DNA from: Clostridium sp. CMCC3677
Lineage (GTDB): Bacteria > Bacillota > Clostridia > Clostridiales > Clostridiaceae
Length of the DNA: 42,605 nt
Assembly: GCF_023845585.1 (NCBI RefSeq)
Contig: NZ_JAMQHS010000016.1
Location: 1-42,605 of the forward strand
Direction of reading: 5' to 3'
Shown: one piece after another, positions 8,851 through 18,054 of the stretch
How positions within the stretch are numbered: the stretch's first letter is position 1
Layout of the letters: each line of letters starts with the position of its first letter
The notes under the pieces: model-generated
What the model saw: the letters and a program-made list of their open reading frames with translations, nothing else
Told to the model about the DNA's origin: nothing
Databases searched by the model: none
Made by a program: the position numbers and the translations under genes

Positions 8851-8960
8851 TTATTCACACAAATTTTCAAAATACTTATCCACATAAAATTTTTTTGAAA
8901 TTTATCCACAATTCATAATTAAAAAGTTATCCCCAAAAAAAGTTTGAATTTTTGTCCACA
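8851..8960 (+). promoter_or_regulatory. Phased array of five DnaA-box-like sites
   Basis: Five 9-mers in one orientation start at 8851 (TTATTCACA), 8876 (TTATCCACA), 8902 (TTATCCACA), 8927 (TTATCCCCA) and 8952 (TTGTCCACA). The steps are 25, 26, 25 and 25 bp. Two match the consensus TTATCCACA exactly, one is the TTATTCACA variant, and two differ by one base. The spacers are AT-rich. It lies in a 725-bp intergenic region between amtB and proC, 24 kb from dnaA, so it is not part of the main origin. Its function (DnaA titration, reactivation, transcription control) is inference. Confidence 0.78.
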
Positions 8961-9040
8961 AAACAGAGGGAGCAATATAATTTTTTATTTTTTATGATTA
9001 ATTAAAAGAAAAACTATATTTATTTTTTTAAATTTTATAA

Positions 9041-9141
9041 TTATATTTTTAATGTGTATTTATATATGCAATAGAGCTCTTAAGTTCAATTACTTAGTCC
9101 ACTTCGCTTATGCATATATAAATACTCCATTAAAACATAAT
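9041..9141 (+). repeat. Short inverted-repeat element, copy A
   Basis: The ends form an imperfect inverted repeat of about 25 bp: GTATTTATATATGCA near 9056-9070 is matched by TGCATATATAAATAC at 9111-9125, with TTTTAATG outside each. The interior includes AAGTTCAATTACTTAG, shared with the copies at about 21587 and 30191. No open frame, so if mobile it depends on a transposase elsewhere. It abuts the 3' end of proC. Confidence 0.65.
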
Positions 9142-9155
9142 CTATTTCAGATACA

Positions 9156-9956
9156 CTACATATTTTTAGACTTCTCTGCGCATTTATCCATAGCTTCTAT
9201 AACACTGCTTCTAAAACCTAACTTTTCTAATTCAACTACAGCATCAATTGTAGTTCCACCAGGTGAACAAACTGCATCTTTTAATTCTCCTGGATGTTTT
9301 CCTGTATCTAAAACCATTTTTGCAGAACCCAATACACTTTGAGCTGCCATCTTATAAGCTTTATTTCTAGGTATTCCTAACTTTACTGCACCATCTGCCA
9401 TAGCTTCTATAAACATAAATATGTATGCTGGTGACGATCCACATAAAGCAATAAATGCATGAAAATCTTTTTCTGATATTTCAACACATTCTCCAAAACT
9501 TTCAAATATCTTTTTACATACTTCCATATCTTCTTTAGATACATTTGCATTTGGACATATTGCAGACATTGCTTCTCCAACTAAGGCTGGAGTATTAGGC
9601 ATACTTCTAATTATTTTATGCTTCTTGCTTATTAAATCTTCTAAATTTTCAATTGTAATCCCAGCTGCTACACTAATTATTAATTTATCTTCAGTTAAAT
9701 AATCCTTAATTTCATTAATTACATCTTTAAACATATATGGTTTAACAGATAAAATAATTATATTAGAATTTTTGACTACATCTTTATTATTAATGCTAGC
9801 ATTGATGTTGAATTTATCTTTCATATTGCTTGCTGAACTTTCTGTTTTTGTAGAAACAAATATGTTCTTAGATTCAAAAGATCCTGAATTAATTAATCCT
9901 CCAACCATAGAACTTCCCATATTTCCACAACCTATAAAACCAATTTTTCTATCCAT
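9156..9956 (-). CDS. proC: Pyrroline-5-carboxylate reductase
   Basis: 266 aa, normal length. It reduces 1-pyrroline-5-carboxylate to proline with NAD(P)H, the last step of proline synthesis. GFIGCGNMGSSMVGGL (residues 6-21) is the Rossmann nucleotide-binding loop, and the C-terminal VCSPGGTTIDAVVELEKLG is the family signature in the substrate-binding helical domain. The ATG at 9956 has a GGGGG-type ribosome binding site. The gene stands alone, flanked on both sides by inverted-repeat elements (copies A and B). Confidence 0.97.
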   Translation of the reverse strand: MDRKIGFIGCGNMGSSMVGGLINSGSFESKNIFVSTKTESSASNMKDKFNINASINNKDVVKNSNIIILSVKPYMFKDVINEIKDYLTEDKLIISVAAGITIENLEDLISKKHKIIRSMPNTPALVGEAMSAICPNANVSKEDMEVCKKIFESFGECVEISEKDFHAFIALCGSSPAYIFMFIEAMADGAVKLGIPRNKAYKMAAQSVLGSAKMVLDTGKHPGELKDAVCSPGGTTIDAVVELEKLGFRSSVIEAMDKCAEKSKNM

Positions 9957-9985
9957 AAATTAAGCCCCCATTTTTTTATTTTTAT

Positions 9986-10083
9986 TACATTTTAAATGCG
10001 TGTTTTAAAATAACATTTTTAAATTCAATTACTCTGTACACCTACTTATGCATATATCAACACATTCTTAAAACATAGCCTAT
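9986..10083 (+). repeat. Short inverted-repeat element, copy B
   Basis: It shares ATTCAATTACT and the right end CTTATGCATATATCAAC...CTTAAAACATAGCCTA with copies A, C and D. The left end (ATTTTAAATGCGTGTTTTAA) is an imperfect inverted match of the right end. It lies directly upstream of proC, between it and the divergent small gene. Confidence 0.55.
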
Positions 10084-10170
10084 TTTTAAAATTTTCTCCA
10101 CTATAATCATAGTATAGCTACTCTTCTATTTCATAAACTAATAATGACATTAGAAGGGAGGTTAATATCT

Positions 10171-10524
10171 ATGAACAATGATTCTATGCTTTGTTATAAC
10201 TCTTTATTAAATAAAGAAGATTTTATAAATTACTTTTTAGATAAAAAAACCTTAGACTCAAAAATTCCTAAGATTAACTTAAAAGAAACTTATAATTTTT
10301 ATTATATAGATATATTATTTTCCTCTAATAGGAATTATTTTTTAGAAATCTTCTATAAGAATAATTTTTTAATTTTCGAATTTTATGAATATAATGATGT
10401 AAATTATAATTTTAGAAGAATTTATTATTTAGAAGATATTAATATAGAAGAAATCTCTCTTTTCAAAGAAAAAAAAGAAATTAAAATTAATATTCCTAAA
10501 GTAAAAAAAATTAGATGTATTTAA
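10171..10524 (+). CDS. Small protein resembling a highly divergent Hsp20/alpha-crystallin domain
   Basis: 117 aa, AT-rich, dominated by Phe, Tyr, Ile, Asn and Lys. I see no catalytic motif. From about residue 38 its layout follows clostridial Hsp18: a strand, then FLEIFYKNNFLIFEFYEYND (like the strand, loop and NNxLxI of Hsp20), then FRRIYYLEDINIEEISLF and a closing KEIKINIPK, matching Hsp20's F-x-R-x-F-x-L...I-K-A...G-V-L-x-I-x-L-P-K. The key Gly of the A-x-x-x-n-G-V-L motif is missing. This is a structural inference, not a clear homology. Start: AGGGAGG sits 9 nt before the ATG at 10171; the frame could begin at 10144 but without a site. It is a lone head-on gene next to dnaB. Confidence 0.7.
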   Translation: MNNDSMLCYNSLLNKEDFINYFLDKKTLDSKIPKINLKETYNFYYIDILFSSNRNYFLEIFYKNNFLIFEFYEYNDVNYNFRRIYYLEDINIEEISLFKEKKEIKINIPKVKKIRCI

Positions 10525-10547
10525 AAATAAAATTGCTAAATTGAGCT

Positions 10548-10706
10548 TTACTAGTTAGAAGTTGAGAAATGAGAGTTGAGAGTTTTAATTTAAAATCAAA
10601 GGCTTTAAAACGTATATTTTAAAATTCCAAATAAGAATTTTTTCTTGATTATCAGTATTGTCTTGAGATTTAAACTAAATACGCTCATTCTCAGTTTTTC
10701 ACTAAT
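10548..10706. repeat. Possible second type of inverted-repeat element
   Basis: The left end TAGTTAGAAGTTGAGAAATG (from about 10550) is matched in inverse by CTCATTCTCAGTTTTTCACTA (near 10684-10704), about 16 of 21 positions. Inside there is a direct repeat of GAGAGTTGAGAG type. No open frame. It sits in the gap between the convergent small protein gene and dnaB. Confidence 0.45.
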
Positions 10707-10756
10707 AATATATCTTACCTGATATATTATTATTTTTAACTATTGATTTAAAAATA
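10704..10756. terminator. AT-only hairpins between the small gene and dnaB
   Basis: Two adjacent stem-loops: AATAATATATC/GATATATTATT (10704-10714 with 10721-10731) and TATTTTTAA/TTAAAAATA (10731-10739 with 10748-10756). They lie between convergent genes and may end either transcript, but contain no G/C-rich stem, so confidence is low. Confidence 0.4.
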
Positions 10757-10771
10757 GTAATGTAAATATTT

Positions 10772-12109
10772 TTATTCTTTATGAATAACATCTAAATTTC
10801 CAAATTTACTGAATTGACCAAGCCATGCAAGTTTAGCTGTTCCTACTGGACCATTTCTTTGCTTTGCTATTATGCATTCAGCAATATTCTTATCTTCAGT
10901 TTCTTTGTCATAATACTCATCTCTATATAAGAACATAACAATATCAGCATCTTGTTCTATAGAACCAGATTCTCTTAAATCCGATAACATTGGTCTATGG
11001 TCTGCTCTTTGTTCTGGAGCACGCGATAATTGCGATAATGCTATAACTGGGCATTCCATTTCCTTTGCCAGCGCTTTTATCGATCTTGATATTTCTGATA
11101 CTTCTTGTTGTCTATTATCACTACTAGTACTTCCAGACATAAGTTGTAAATAGTCTATAACTATTAAATCTATTCCATATTCCATTTTTAATCTTCTACA
11201 TTTAGATCTCATTTCCATAACGGAAACCCCTGCTGTATCATCTATATAAACTTTTGCTTTAGATAATGGACCTGTAGCTCTAGCTATATTCTCCCAATCC
11301 TTATCATCTAACTCACCTGTTCTAAGTCTTAACATATCAACATTTGCTTCAGAACAAAGTAATTTATATGCTAATTGTTCTTTTGACATTTCTAAAGAAA
11401 ATACAACTACGCTTTTTCCTTCTCTTAACGCTGCATGTTCTGCTATATTTAATGCAAATGTAGTTTTCCCCATAGATGGTCTAGCAGCAATAAGAATCAT
11501 ATCACCTTTTTGAAATCCTGATGTTTTAGAATCTAAATCTGCAAAACCAGAGCCTACCCCTGTAATTTCACCTCTATTATTAAAAAGTCTTTCTATTTCA
11601 AGAAAACCTCTTTCTAAAACGTCACTTAACGGTTCAAAATCCTTTGATGTTTTCTTTTCAGCTATATCAAATATTCTTTTTTCAGCTCCATCTAATACAT
11701 TTTCAACTTCGCCTTGATTATTATAGCTGGATTCTATTATTGATGTTGAAGCCTTTATAAGTTTTCTTAAAACCGATTTTTCTTCTACTATTTTTATATA
11801 AGAAGATAAATTTGCTGTAGTAGGAACTGATGCACTTATTTCTGTTATATAAGTTACTCCACCTGCTCTTTCAAGCATTTCCGTACTTTTTAAGTTTTCT
11901 AATAAAGTAATTAAATCTACACCCATATCTTTTCTAAACATATCTAATATAGCTCTAAATATTACTTTATGACCATCTCTATAGAAATCTTCTTCTTCTA
12001 AGCTTTCTAAGACTTTAGCAATAGCAGATTTATCTATAATCATAGATCCTATTACCGATTGTTCAGCTTCTATACTCTGAGGTAAAGTTCTCATAACTTG
12101 TGATTCCAA
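10772..12109 (-). CDS. dnaB: Replicative DNA helicase
   Basis: About 445 aa, hexameric 5'-3' helicase of the replisome (called DnaC in Bacillus). The N-terminal domain LPQSIEAEQSVIGSM is typical. The RecA-like domain has Walker A RPSMGKTT (about residue 210), Walker B LIVIDYLQLM, and RSIKALAKEM followed by QLSRAPEQR and DLRESGSIEQDADIV. The frame extends to 12145, but GGGAGGA lies 6 nt before a TTG at 12109, which I take as the start; the ATG at 12094 is the alternative. It follows lonC across a short hairpin terminator and no separate promoter is obvious, so it is probably expressed by read-through of the rplI-lonC transcript. Confidence 0.96.
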   Translation of the reverse strand: MESQVMRTLPQSIEAEQSVIGSMIIDKSAIAKVLESLEEEDFYRDGHKVIFRAILDMFRKDMGVDLITLLENLKSTEMLERAGGVTYITEISASVPTTANLSSYIKIVEEKSVLRKLIKASTSIIESSYNNQGEVENVLDGAEKRIFDIAEKKTSKDFEPLSDVLERGFLEIERLFNNRGEITGVGSGFADLDSKTSGFQKGDMILIAARPSMGKTTFALNIAEHAALREGKSVVVFSLEMSKEQLAYKLLCSEANVDMLRLRTGELDDKDWENIARATGPLSKAKVYIDDTAGVSVMEMRSKCRRLKMEYGIDLIVIDYLQLMSGSTSSDNRQQEVSEISRSIKALAKEMECPVIALSQLSRAPEQRADHRPMLSDLRESGSIEQDADIVMFLYRDEYYDKETEDKNIAECIIAKQRNGPVGTAKLAWLGQFSKFGNLDVIHKE

Positions 12110-12160
12110 AAACAGTCCTCCCTTTTTGAATTTAATAAAATACAATCTAAACTTTAATTT

Positions 12161-12187
12161 AAAATAAGCTTCCTAGTTCAAGGAAGC
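12161..12187 (-). terminator. Terminator between lonC and dnaB
   Basis: On the minus strand GCTTCCT (12181-12187) pairs with AGGAAGC (12168-12174) over a 6-nt loop, followed by TTATTTT. The 7-bp stem suggests partial termination that lowers dnaB expression relative to lonC. Confidence 0.65.
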
Positions 12188-12195
12188 CTATTTCA

Positions 12196-14088
12196 TTATT
12201 CAAAAACAATATCCATAATTTCTTCTATAGTACTTACTGATTTAACTTCTATATCTTTAAGACCCATTGGAATTTCTTTTTCATTATCTTTTGGAACTAA
12301 AACTCTTTTAATTCCTTTTCTTCTAGCACCATATATTTTTTCAAATATTCCGCCTACAGGTTTTATTTTTCCTCTTAAAGATATTTCACCTGTTACTGCT
12401 ATATCTTGCTTTATAGGTTTCTTTAATAATGCACTTATTATGCATAATGTAATTGCAACCCCAGCTGATGGACCATCAATTTTTCCACCACCTATAACAT
12501 TAACATGTATATCATAATCTTTTATATCTTTATCAGTTATGGCTCTTATAACTGAAGCTGCATTGAATACAGAATCTTTAGCCATAGAACCTGCTGTTTC
12601 ATTAAATCTTACTACTCCAGCACCTTTCTTTTTAGCCTCAAAAACATTGGCTTCAATTTCAATAGTTGAACCTAAAAATCCACTTACTCCTAAGCCATAA
12701 ATATGTCCTATTTCATATTCCTCAGTATTATCAAATATTTCAAAAGGAACATGTCTTCCAACAGACAATACTTCATCTAAATATTCTAGCTTTATTTCAA
12801 CATTATCTTTGCTTTGCTTTTCTATGTATAATGCATATCCATAAGCATCTGTTAATATATTTACTGCTTTTCTACCTTCAAAAGTATAATTACTAATTTT
12901 CTTAGCAACACCTTCTTCTAAAGTAACATTTAATTTTTCAGAAGCTTTTTTAACTATAAGCTCTATATCATCAGAAGATAATGGTTCAAAATAAACCTCA
13001 GTAGCTCTAGATCTTAATGCTGGATTTATTTCACTTGGACTTTTAGTAGTAGCACCTATTAATACGAAATCAGCTGGTGCTCCATTATCAAATAAATATT
13101 TTATATATTTAGGAGTTGATTCATCATCTGGATCATAATATGAAGATGAAAATTCTACTCTTTTATCCTCTAAAACTTTTAAAAGTTTATTTTGTAATAT
13201 ATGATCTAATTCTCCTATCTCATCTATAAATAATACTCCTCCATGTGCTTCAGTAACTAGTCCTGGCTTTGGTTCAGGAACTCCTGCCTCTGATAGATAC
13301 CTTTTACTTCCTTGGTATATAGGATCATGTACTGATCCTAATAAAGGATTAGTTATTTCTCTTGGATCCCATCTTAAAGTAGTTCCATCTACTTCAACAA
13401 ATTTTGATTCATCATCAAATGGAGTAAAATTTAATCTTTTTGCTTCTTTTAAAGCAAGTCTTGCTGCAGTTGTTTTACCAACCCCAGGTGGTCCGTATAA
13501 TATAATATGTTGAGGATATGGAGAAGACAATTTAGATATTAATGACTTTATAGCACGTTCTTGACCTACTACTTCATCAAAACTATCTGGTCTTAAAAAG
13601 CTCATGATATTTTTACTAGTTACTTTTTCATCTAAAGAAATTAAATTATTTAATTTACTCATAGTATTATTATTTTCAATACCTTTTTGCTTTTTAATTA
13701 CAGATAATTTTACTTCATCAATATACTTTTCTTGTTTCTCCATTATTGCCTGTTCAACCTTCATTTCTATTTTGTTTTGAACATATTTTTTGGCAATCTC
13801 ATCTACAATCAGTTCTATAATTATTTTTACTTCTTGTTCCAAGTCCTCTTCTTTAGGAATTCCTTTTTTTTCGCCCTCAGATAGTATAGTCTTTAAAGCA
13901 AACATTCTATCACAATTATCTTGTGATTTTACATATCTATCTAATTTAAATCTAACAACTCTAGATCTAAATGCACCTTTATCTAAAATATTTTTTGTTA
14001 CATTAAATAAAGCATCTATTTGAGCTTCTATTGATAAATTCCCACTCATTATACTATTTAATAAGTTTGTTTCTTCATTTGATTTCAA
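12196..14088 (-). CDS. lonC: ATP-dependent protease, Lon family, LonC type
   Basis: 630 aa. A helical N-terminal region (1-165) is followed by an AAA+ module with Walker A GPPGVGKT (199-206) and Walker B GVLFIDE (284-290). The C-terminal Lon peptidase domain has the catalytic Ser in DGPSAGV (Ser541) and Lys in IFEK (Lys584). It lacks the LonA substrate-binding N-domain. Length and layout fit the LonC group known from a subset of spore formers; LonB is shorter (about 550 aa) and membrane-linked. Start is TTG at 14088, 8 nt after AAGGAGGA. It is 15 nt downstream of rplI, and shares its transcript. Confidence 0.9.
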   Translation of the reverse strand: MKSNEETNLLNSIMSGNLSIEAQIDALFNVTKNILDKGAFRSRVVRFKLDRYVKSQDNCDRMFALKTILSEGEKKGIPKEEDLEQEVKIIIELIVDEIAKKYVQNKIEMKVEQAIMEKQEKYIDEVKLSVIKKQKGIENNNTMSKLNNLISLDEKVTSKNIMSFLRPDSFDEVVGQERAIKSLISKLSSPYPQHIILYGPPGVGKTTAARLALKEAKRLNFTPFDDESKFVEVDGTTLRWDPREITNPLLGSVHDPIYQGSKRYLSEAGVPEPKPGLVTEAHGGVLFIDEIGELDHILQNKLLKVLEDKRVEFSSSYYDPDDESTPKYIKYLFDNGAPADFVLIGATTKSPSEINPALRSRATEVYFEPLSSDDIELIVKKASEKLNVTLEEGVAKKISNYTFEGRKAVNILTDAYGYALYIEKQSKDNVEIKLEYLDEVLSVGRHVPFEIFDNTEEYEIGHIYGLGVSGFLGSTIEIEANVFEAKKKGAGVVRFNETAGSMAKDSVFNAASVIRAITDKDIKDYDIHVNVIGGGKIDGPSAGVAITLCIISALLKKPIKQDIAVTGEISLRGKIKPVGGIFEKIYGARRKGIKRVLVPKDNEKEIPMGLKDIEVKSVSTIEEIMDIVFE

Positions 14089-14103
14089 AACAAATCCTCC
14101 TTA

Positions 14104-14547
14104 TTATTGTGGAATTATATTTATCTTCATTTTTGTACTAACTTCAGGATATAATTTAACTTCTATATCATAATTTCCTGATAATTTTATTGTATCCATT
14201 ACTATTTTCTTTTTATCTATTTCAACATTATATTGAGTTTTTATTAATGCAGCTACATCTTTACTAGTAATAGCACCAAATAATTTTCCACTTTCACCTA
14301 TTTTAGTTTTTATTGTTATTTCTTTTCCCTTTAGCTCTCCAGCTAATTTTTGTGCTGCTTCTATTTCAGCTAATTTTTTCTTTCTTTCATTTTCTTTTTT
14401 GTTATTTAAGATATGCATATTTGAATCAGTAGCTTCTTGAGCTAATTTCCTAGGAAATAAAAAGTTTCTTGCATAACCATCTGAAGCCTCTATAACTTCA
14501 CCTTTTTTGCCTATCTTTTTAACATCTTGTAATAAAATAACTTTCAT
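14104..14547 (-). CDS. rplI: 50S ribosomal protein L9
   Basis: 147 aa, normal length. The N-terminal 23S-binding domain [20 protein letters not shown] and the long linker helix (about 45-75) with a C-terminal domain are typical. The ATG lies 2 nt beyond the gdpP stop codon, implying translational coupling. The rplI-dnaB neighbourhood is common in Firmicutes. Confidence 0.98.
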   Translation of the reverse strand: MKVILLQDVKKIGKKGEVIEASDGYARNFLFPRKLAQEATDSNMHILNNKKENERKKKLAEIEAAQKLAGELKGKEITIKTKIGESGKLFGAITSKDVAALIKTQYNVEIDKKKIVMDTIKLSGNYDIEVKLYPEVSTKMKINIIPQ

Positions 14548-14549
14548 AG

Positions 14550-16490
14550 TTAATCTCCCACCTTTAAATATTTTTTTATTGCTTCTTTTAAATCATAAAC
14601 GACGTCTTCAATTTTAGCGTCTGATACTTTTGCACCTGCAATATTCATGTGTCCTCCGCCCCCTAGGGTTTCTAGAACTATTTGAACATTTACATCCCCA
14701 GCTGATCTTCCACTTATATATATATCGTTATTTATTTGTGCTAAAACAAAAGATACATTTATGCCAGATATATTTAATAGTTCATCAGCAGATTTGGCTA
14801 CAATTACAGTATCCACATTTTTAGGGCATATTGCAATAGCTATATTGTCATTTACTTCTGCAGATTTTATTGCTTCTGCAATAAGTAAATAATTTTCTAA
14901 GTCATCACTAAATATTTTTTTGATTTCTATAGTATCTGCTCCTGATTTTCTTAAGAATGATGCTGCTTCAAATGTTCTTACTCCAGTCTTAAATAAGAAA
15001 CCTTTAGTATCCATAAATATTCCTGCGAGTAATCCTTCTGCTTCAGTTCTAGCTAACTTAGGCTTATCAATCATATATTGAATCATTTCCGTAACCATCT
15101 CTGAAGTTGATGATGCATATACTTCTATATAATTTAATATATCTCCCTCAATCATATCAGGACTTCTTCTATGGTGATCTACAATAACCTTTCTCTTAGC
15201 ATTCATTACTAGTTCCAAATCAGACACGTAGCTTTTATTGTGAACATCTACTACTATAAGCAATGAATCATCATCTAAATCATTTTTTGCTTTTTCTGTG
15301 GATATAAATAAATCATCATATTTAGGATCTTTCATTAGGTTATCTAAATAATATTCTATCGCATTTGTATCATTTTGTAATACAATCTTACACGATTTAC
15401 CTAATTGCTTAATAACACTTGCTAAACCCATAGCTGCTCCAAAGCAATCCATATCAGGATTCTTATGTCCTATAATATAAACATTACTACTTACGAAGAT
15501 TAATTCATTCAAAGCATGTGCTACAACTCTAGCTCTAACCCTAGTTCTTTTTTCTATTTCTTTAGTATTTCCACCAAAGAACTTTATTTCATCGTTACTT
15601 TTAACAACAGTTTGATCTCCGCCTCTACCTAAAGCTAATTCTTTTGCAGTATTAGCATATTTAGCATTTTCTGCTGGAGATATTCCCCCTCTGCCAATAC
15701 CAATACTTAGTGTAACTTCAATTTTATTTCCTTTATCTATCTTAGAAATCTCATCTAATATTTTAAATTTCTCATCAATCTGTTTTTTTATAAAATTATC
15801 TTGAATAGATAGAACATATTTATTAGTATCATATTTTCTTATCATTGCTTTTAAATTATTAGCATATGCATTTATTGTTCTTTCTATTTCTGCAACTAAT
15901 AAAGGTCTATTACTTTCTTCAGTTGTTTCTAGTGCTTCTGTGAAATTATCAACTTCAATTAACATAACACTTTCTTTTGTAGTTTCATAACCTATTATTT
16001 CAGTTACATCATTAAAATACACTAAATATAGTTCTTCATTATCTTCTATATTAATTTTAGTTGCATAAGTATCATATAATTTACCCTTTATCTTTAATCT
16101 TTGATGTAAGGTTTCCTTATCACTTAATATGCGTCCTAAATTTATACCTCTAGCTATACTTAAAATATTTTTGTTTAATGATTCTTCCTTAGATTTCAAT
16201 TCAGTAAATATAGAATTGCTCCATACAATATCACCATTTCTTCTAATTAAAGCTAGAGGATGTACAAACTGAAATATATTACTCTCTATACCCTTATTAA
16301 GTTTTTCTATAAATTCATCAATATCATTGTCTTTTTTCCAATAATAATTTAATTGATAAAAATTATCCACTAAGTAAACTAAAAAAATTATTAATGCTAT
16401 TCCTGGATAATTAAAATAATATAAAATTAATGAAAATAAAATTAATATAATCGGCTTAAGTAACCTCCTCATAGTTGTTACTTTATTCAT
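14550..16490 (-). CDS. gdpP: Cyclic-di-AMP phosphodiesterase, GdpP/YybT family
   Basis: 646 aa. Two N-terminal membrane helices (about 11-45) are followed by a PAS-like region, a degenerate GGDEF domain ([11 protein letters not shown] in place of GG[DE]EF), and DHH/DHHA1 phosphodiesterase domains. The DHH motifs are visible: [12 protein letters not shown] (metal-binding Asp residues), VVDVHNK, and VDHHRRSPD. The DHHA1 part has [15 protein letters not shown]. The enzyme hydrolyses c-di-AMP to pApA and so affects osmolyte uptake, wall homeostasis and sporulation. It lies between the MazG-like gene and rplI in a tight operon. Confidence 0.96.
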   Translation of the reverse strand: MNKVTTMRRLLKPIILILFSLILYYFNYPGIALIIFLVYLVDNFYQLNYYWKKDNDIDEFIEKLNKGIESNIFQFVHPLALIRRNGDIVWSNSIFTELKSKEESLNKNILSIARGINLGRILSDKETLHQRLKIKGKLYDTYATKINIEDNEELYLVYFNDVTEIIGYETTKESVMLIEVDNFTEALETTEESNRPLLVAEIERTINAYANNLKAMIRKYDTNKYVLSIQDNFIKKQIDEKFKILDEISKIDKGNKIEVTLSIGIGRGGISPAENAKYANTAKELALGRGGDQTVVKSNDEIKFFGGNTKEIEKRTRVRARVVAHALNELIFVSSNVYIIGHKNPDMDCFGAAMGLASVIKQLGKSCKIVLQNDTNAIEYYLDNLMKDPKYDDLFISTEKAKNDLDDDSLLIVVDVHNKSYVSDLELVMNAKRKVIVDHHRRSPDMIEGDILNYIEVYASSTSEMVTEMIQYMIDKPKLARTEAEGLLAGIFMDTKGFLFKTGVRTFEAASFLRKSGADTIEIKKIFSDDLENYLLIAEAIKSAEVNDNIAIAICPKNVDTVIVAKSADELLNISGINVSFVLAQINNDIYISGRSAGDVNVQIVLETLGGGGHMNIAGAKVSDAKIEDVVYDLKEAIKKYLKVGD

Positions 16491-16513
16491 AAAAAAGCCT
16501 CCTAAATTTATTG

Positions 16514-16834
16514 TTAATCTCTTCTATTATTGATATAGGTCTTAAGCTTACTTAGACTTTTACCATCTCTTTCAACCTCATCTTCAGCTCTAATTCCTAA
16601 TTCTAAGTTTTCTTTCATAACATGATCAACCTCTGCAAAAGAATATCCTAACTTTTCTGCGAGAACATATAATATACTAATTGCACCTGAAATACAATCT
16701 AATATGGAATTACGAGTAACATTACTACCTTTTGTTAATAATCTGAAAAATTCTCCTATAATACATAATAATTGAGCTTTTAAATTTTCTATTATTTTAA
16801 CACTAGTCATTATATTTAATTCATCTTTTTTCAT
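16514..16834 (-). CDS. MazG-like family protein (PF12643 type)
   Basis: 106 aa, all-helical. The core LKAQLLCIIGEFFRLLTKGS followed by a second helix pair resembles MazG-type pyrophosphatase folds, but the metal-binding EExxE/ExxD residues of MazG are not obvious, so enzymatic activity is doubtful. It is the first gene before gdpP, a linkage seen in clostridia. A likely promoter is at 16871-16899, and the stop is 24 nt before gdpP. Confidence 0.82.
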   Translation of the reverse strand: MKKDELNIMTSVKIIENLKAQLLCIIGEFFRLLTKGSNVTRNSILDCISGAISILYVLAEKLGYSFAEVDHVMKENLELGIRAEDEVERDGKSLSKLKTYINNRRD

Positions 16835-16870
16835 CTATAATCACCTCACATTTCCCAACCCTGTATAATT

Positions 16871-16899
16871 ATTTTAAATTTTTTTACTTACTAATGCAA
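16871..16899 (-). promoter_or_regulatory. Candidate promoter of mazG-like-gdpP-rplI-lonC-dnaB
   Basis: Minus strand TTGCAT (16894-16899), 17-bp spacer, TAAAAT (16871-16876). It lies just after the rpsR terminator, where a new promoter is needed, but the elements are only moderate matches. Confidence 0.45.
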
Positions 16900-16984
16900 G
16901 GCATATACATATTTATTTGTATTATTTTTCCATTTATTTATATAATTAAGTATAAATACGTTTAACTTAAAGATTTCTGTGTAA

Positions 16985-17009
16985 TAAAAAACCCCTGATT
17001 TCTCAGGGG
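16985..17009 (-). terminator. Terminator of the rpsF-ssb-rpsR operon
   Basis: Minus strand CCCCTGA-GAAA-TCAGGGG followed by TTTTTTATT: a 7-bp GC-rich stem with tetraloop, 14 nt after the rpsR stop codon. Confidence 0.93.
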
Positions 17010-17022
17010 AGTAATTTTATTA

Positions 17023-17274
17023 CTATTCAGTTGTGAATGGTAATAAAGCTATGTTTCTTGCTCTCTTAATAGCATCTGTTAATTGTCTTTGATGCTTAGC
17101 ACAAGTTCCAGAAATTCTTCTAGGAAGTATCTTACCTCTTTCAGTAACATACTTTCTTAACTTGTTTATATCTTTATAATCGATAGACTCAGCTTTATCT
17201 ACACAAAAAGCACAAACTTTTCTTTTAGATCTTCTAGCTCTTCCGCCAGATCTTCTATTATCTTCTCTGCTCAT
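17023..17274 (-). CDS. rpsR: 30S ribosomal protein S18
   Basis: 83 aa. KVCAFCVDK is a CxxC of the zinc-binding (C+) type, and [27 protein letters not shown] is the RNA-binding core. It is the last gene of rpsF-ssb-rpsR. S18 pairs with S6 in the ribosome platform, and the pair is proposed to bind the operon leader. Confidence 0.98.
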   Translation of the reverse strand: MSREDNRRSGGRARRSKRKVCAFCVDKAESIDYKDINKLRKYVTERGKILPRRISGTCAKHQRQLTDAIKRARNIALLPFTTE

Positions 17275-17295
17275 GTTATTCCCTCCTTACCTAAA

Positions 17296-17739
17296 TTAGA
17301 ATGGCATATCCCCATCATCTACTGGAGTTATGTCTTCTTCAAAGTTCATATCATCAAATGGATTATTTGATGATGAATATTCAGTGTTGTTACCATAATT
17401 AGCACCAACATTTCCTGAAGCATTTGATTTACTTAAAAACTGAACTTCTGTAGCAACTACTTCTGTAACATATCTCTTTGTTCCATCTTTTGCTTCATAA
17501 TTTCTGGTTTGAATTCTACCGCTTATAGCCATTTGGCTACCCTTACTCATGTAATTCGCAGTACTTTCAGCTTGTTTGCCCCATACAACTACAGGTACAA
17601 AGTCTGCTTCTCTTTGACCAGATTTAGAATTATACTTATCAACTGCTAATGTTAAGGTAGTTACTGCTGTTCCAGCTCCAGGAGTAAATCTTAGTTCTGG
17701 ATCTTTCGTCAATCTTCCGATTAAAACTACTTTGTTCAT
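17296..17739 (-). CDS. ssb: Single-stranded DNA-binding protein
   Basis: 147 aa. OB fold opening [17 protein letters not shown]; the low-complexity Asn/Gly/Ser linker starts at about 110, and the acidic tip DDGDMPF binds partner proteins. It sits between rpsF and rpsR, the conserved arrangement, and is the replication SSB of the cell. Confidence 0.98.
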   Translation of the reverse strand: MNKVVLIGRLTKDPELRFTPGAGTAVTTLTLAVDKYNSKSGQREADFVPVVVWGKQAESTANYMSKGSQMAISGRIQTRNYEAKDGTKRYVTEVVATEVQFLSKSNASGNVGANYGNNTEYSSSNNPFDDMNFEEDITPVDDGDMPF

Positions 17740-17752
17740 TTAAAACACCACC

Positions 17753-18043
17753 TTAAACTTCTTCCTTAACAATGATATGTCTGATTATACCATCAGTAAT
17801 TCTGAATACTCTATCTAATTCTTTTGGTAATTCAGGACCAGCATTAAAGCTAACTAAAGTGTAGTAACCATCGCTAACCTTTGAGATTTCATAAGCAAGC
17901 TTTCTCTTACCCCAAAAATCAACATTTTCGATTGTTCCTCCACCATTTTCTATAACACCTTTAAACTTTTCGATGTTTGCTTTTACAGTTTCTTCATCGA
18001 ATGATGGGTGTTGTATAAATATAGTTTCATACTTTCTCATCAT
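17753..18043 (-). CDS. rpsF: 30S ribosomal protein S6
   Basis: About 96 aa. RKYETIFIQHPSFDEE and FWGKRKLAYEI are the family's conserved strands. The frame continues upstream to 18079 but the perfect AAAGGAGGTGA (near 18046-18056) is 5 nt before the ATG at 18043, with a second ATG at 18040. First gene of the operon; its leader carries an S6:S18-type element and a strong promoter. Confidence 0.97.
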   Translation of the reverse strand: MMRKYETIFIQHPSFDEETVKANIEKFKGVIENGGGTIENVDFWGKRKLAYEISKVSDGYYTLVSFNAGPELPKELDRVFRITDGIIRHIIVKEEV

Positions 18044-18054
18044 TTTCACCTCCT

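Noticed and set aside
9052..9342. Plus-strand frame of 96 aa across repeat copy A and the end of proC
   Set aside because: It spans an inverted-repeat element and then the reverse of proC; not a protein.
12666..12896. Plus-strand open frame opposite lonC
   Set aside because: Antisense shadow of lonC, no ribosome binding site, with composition that mirrors the lonC codons.
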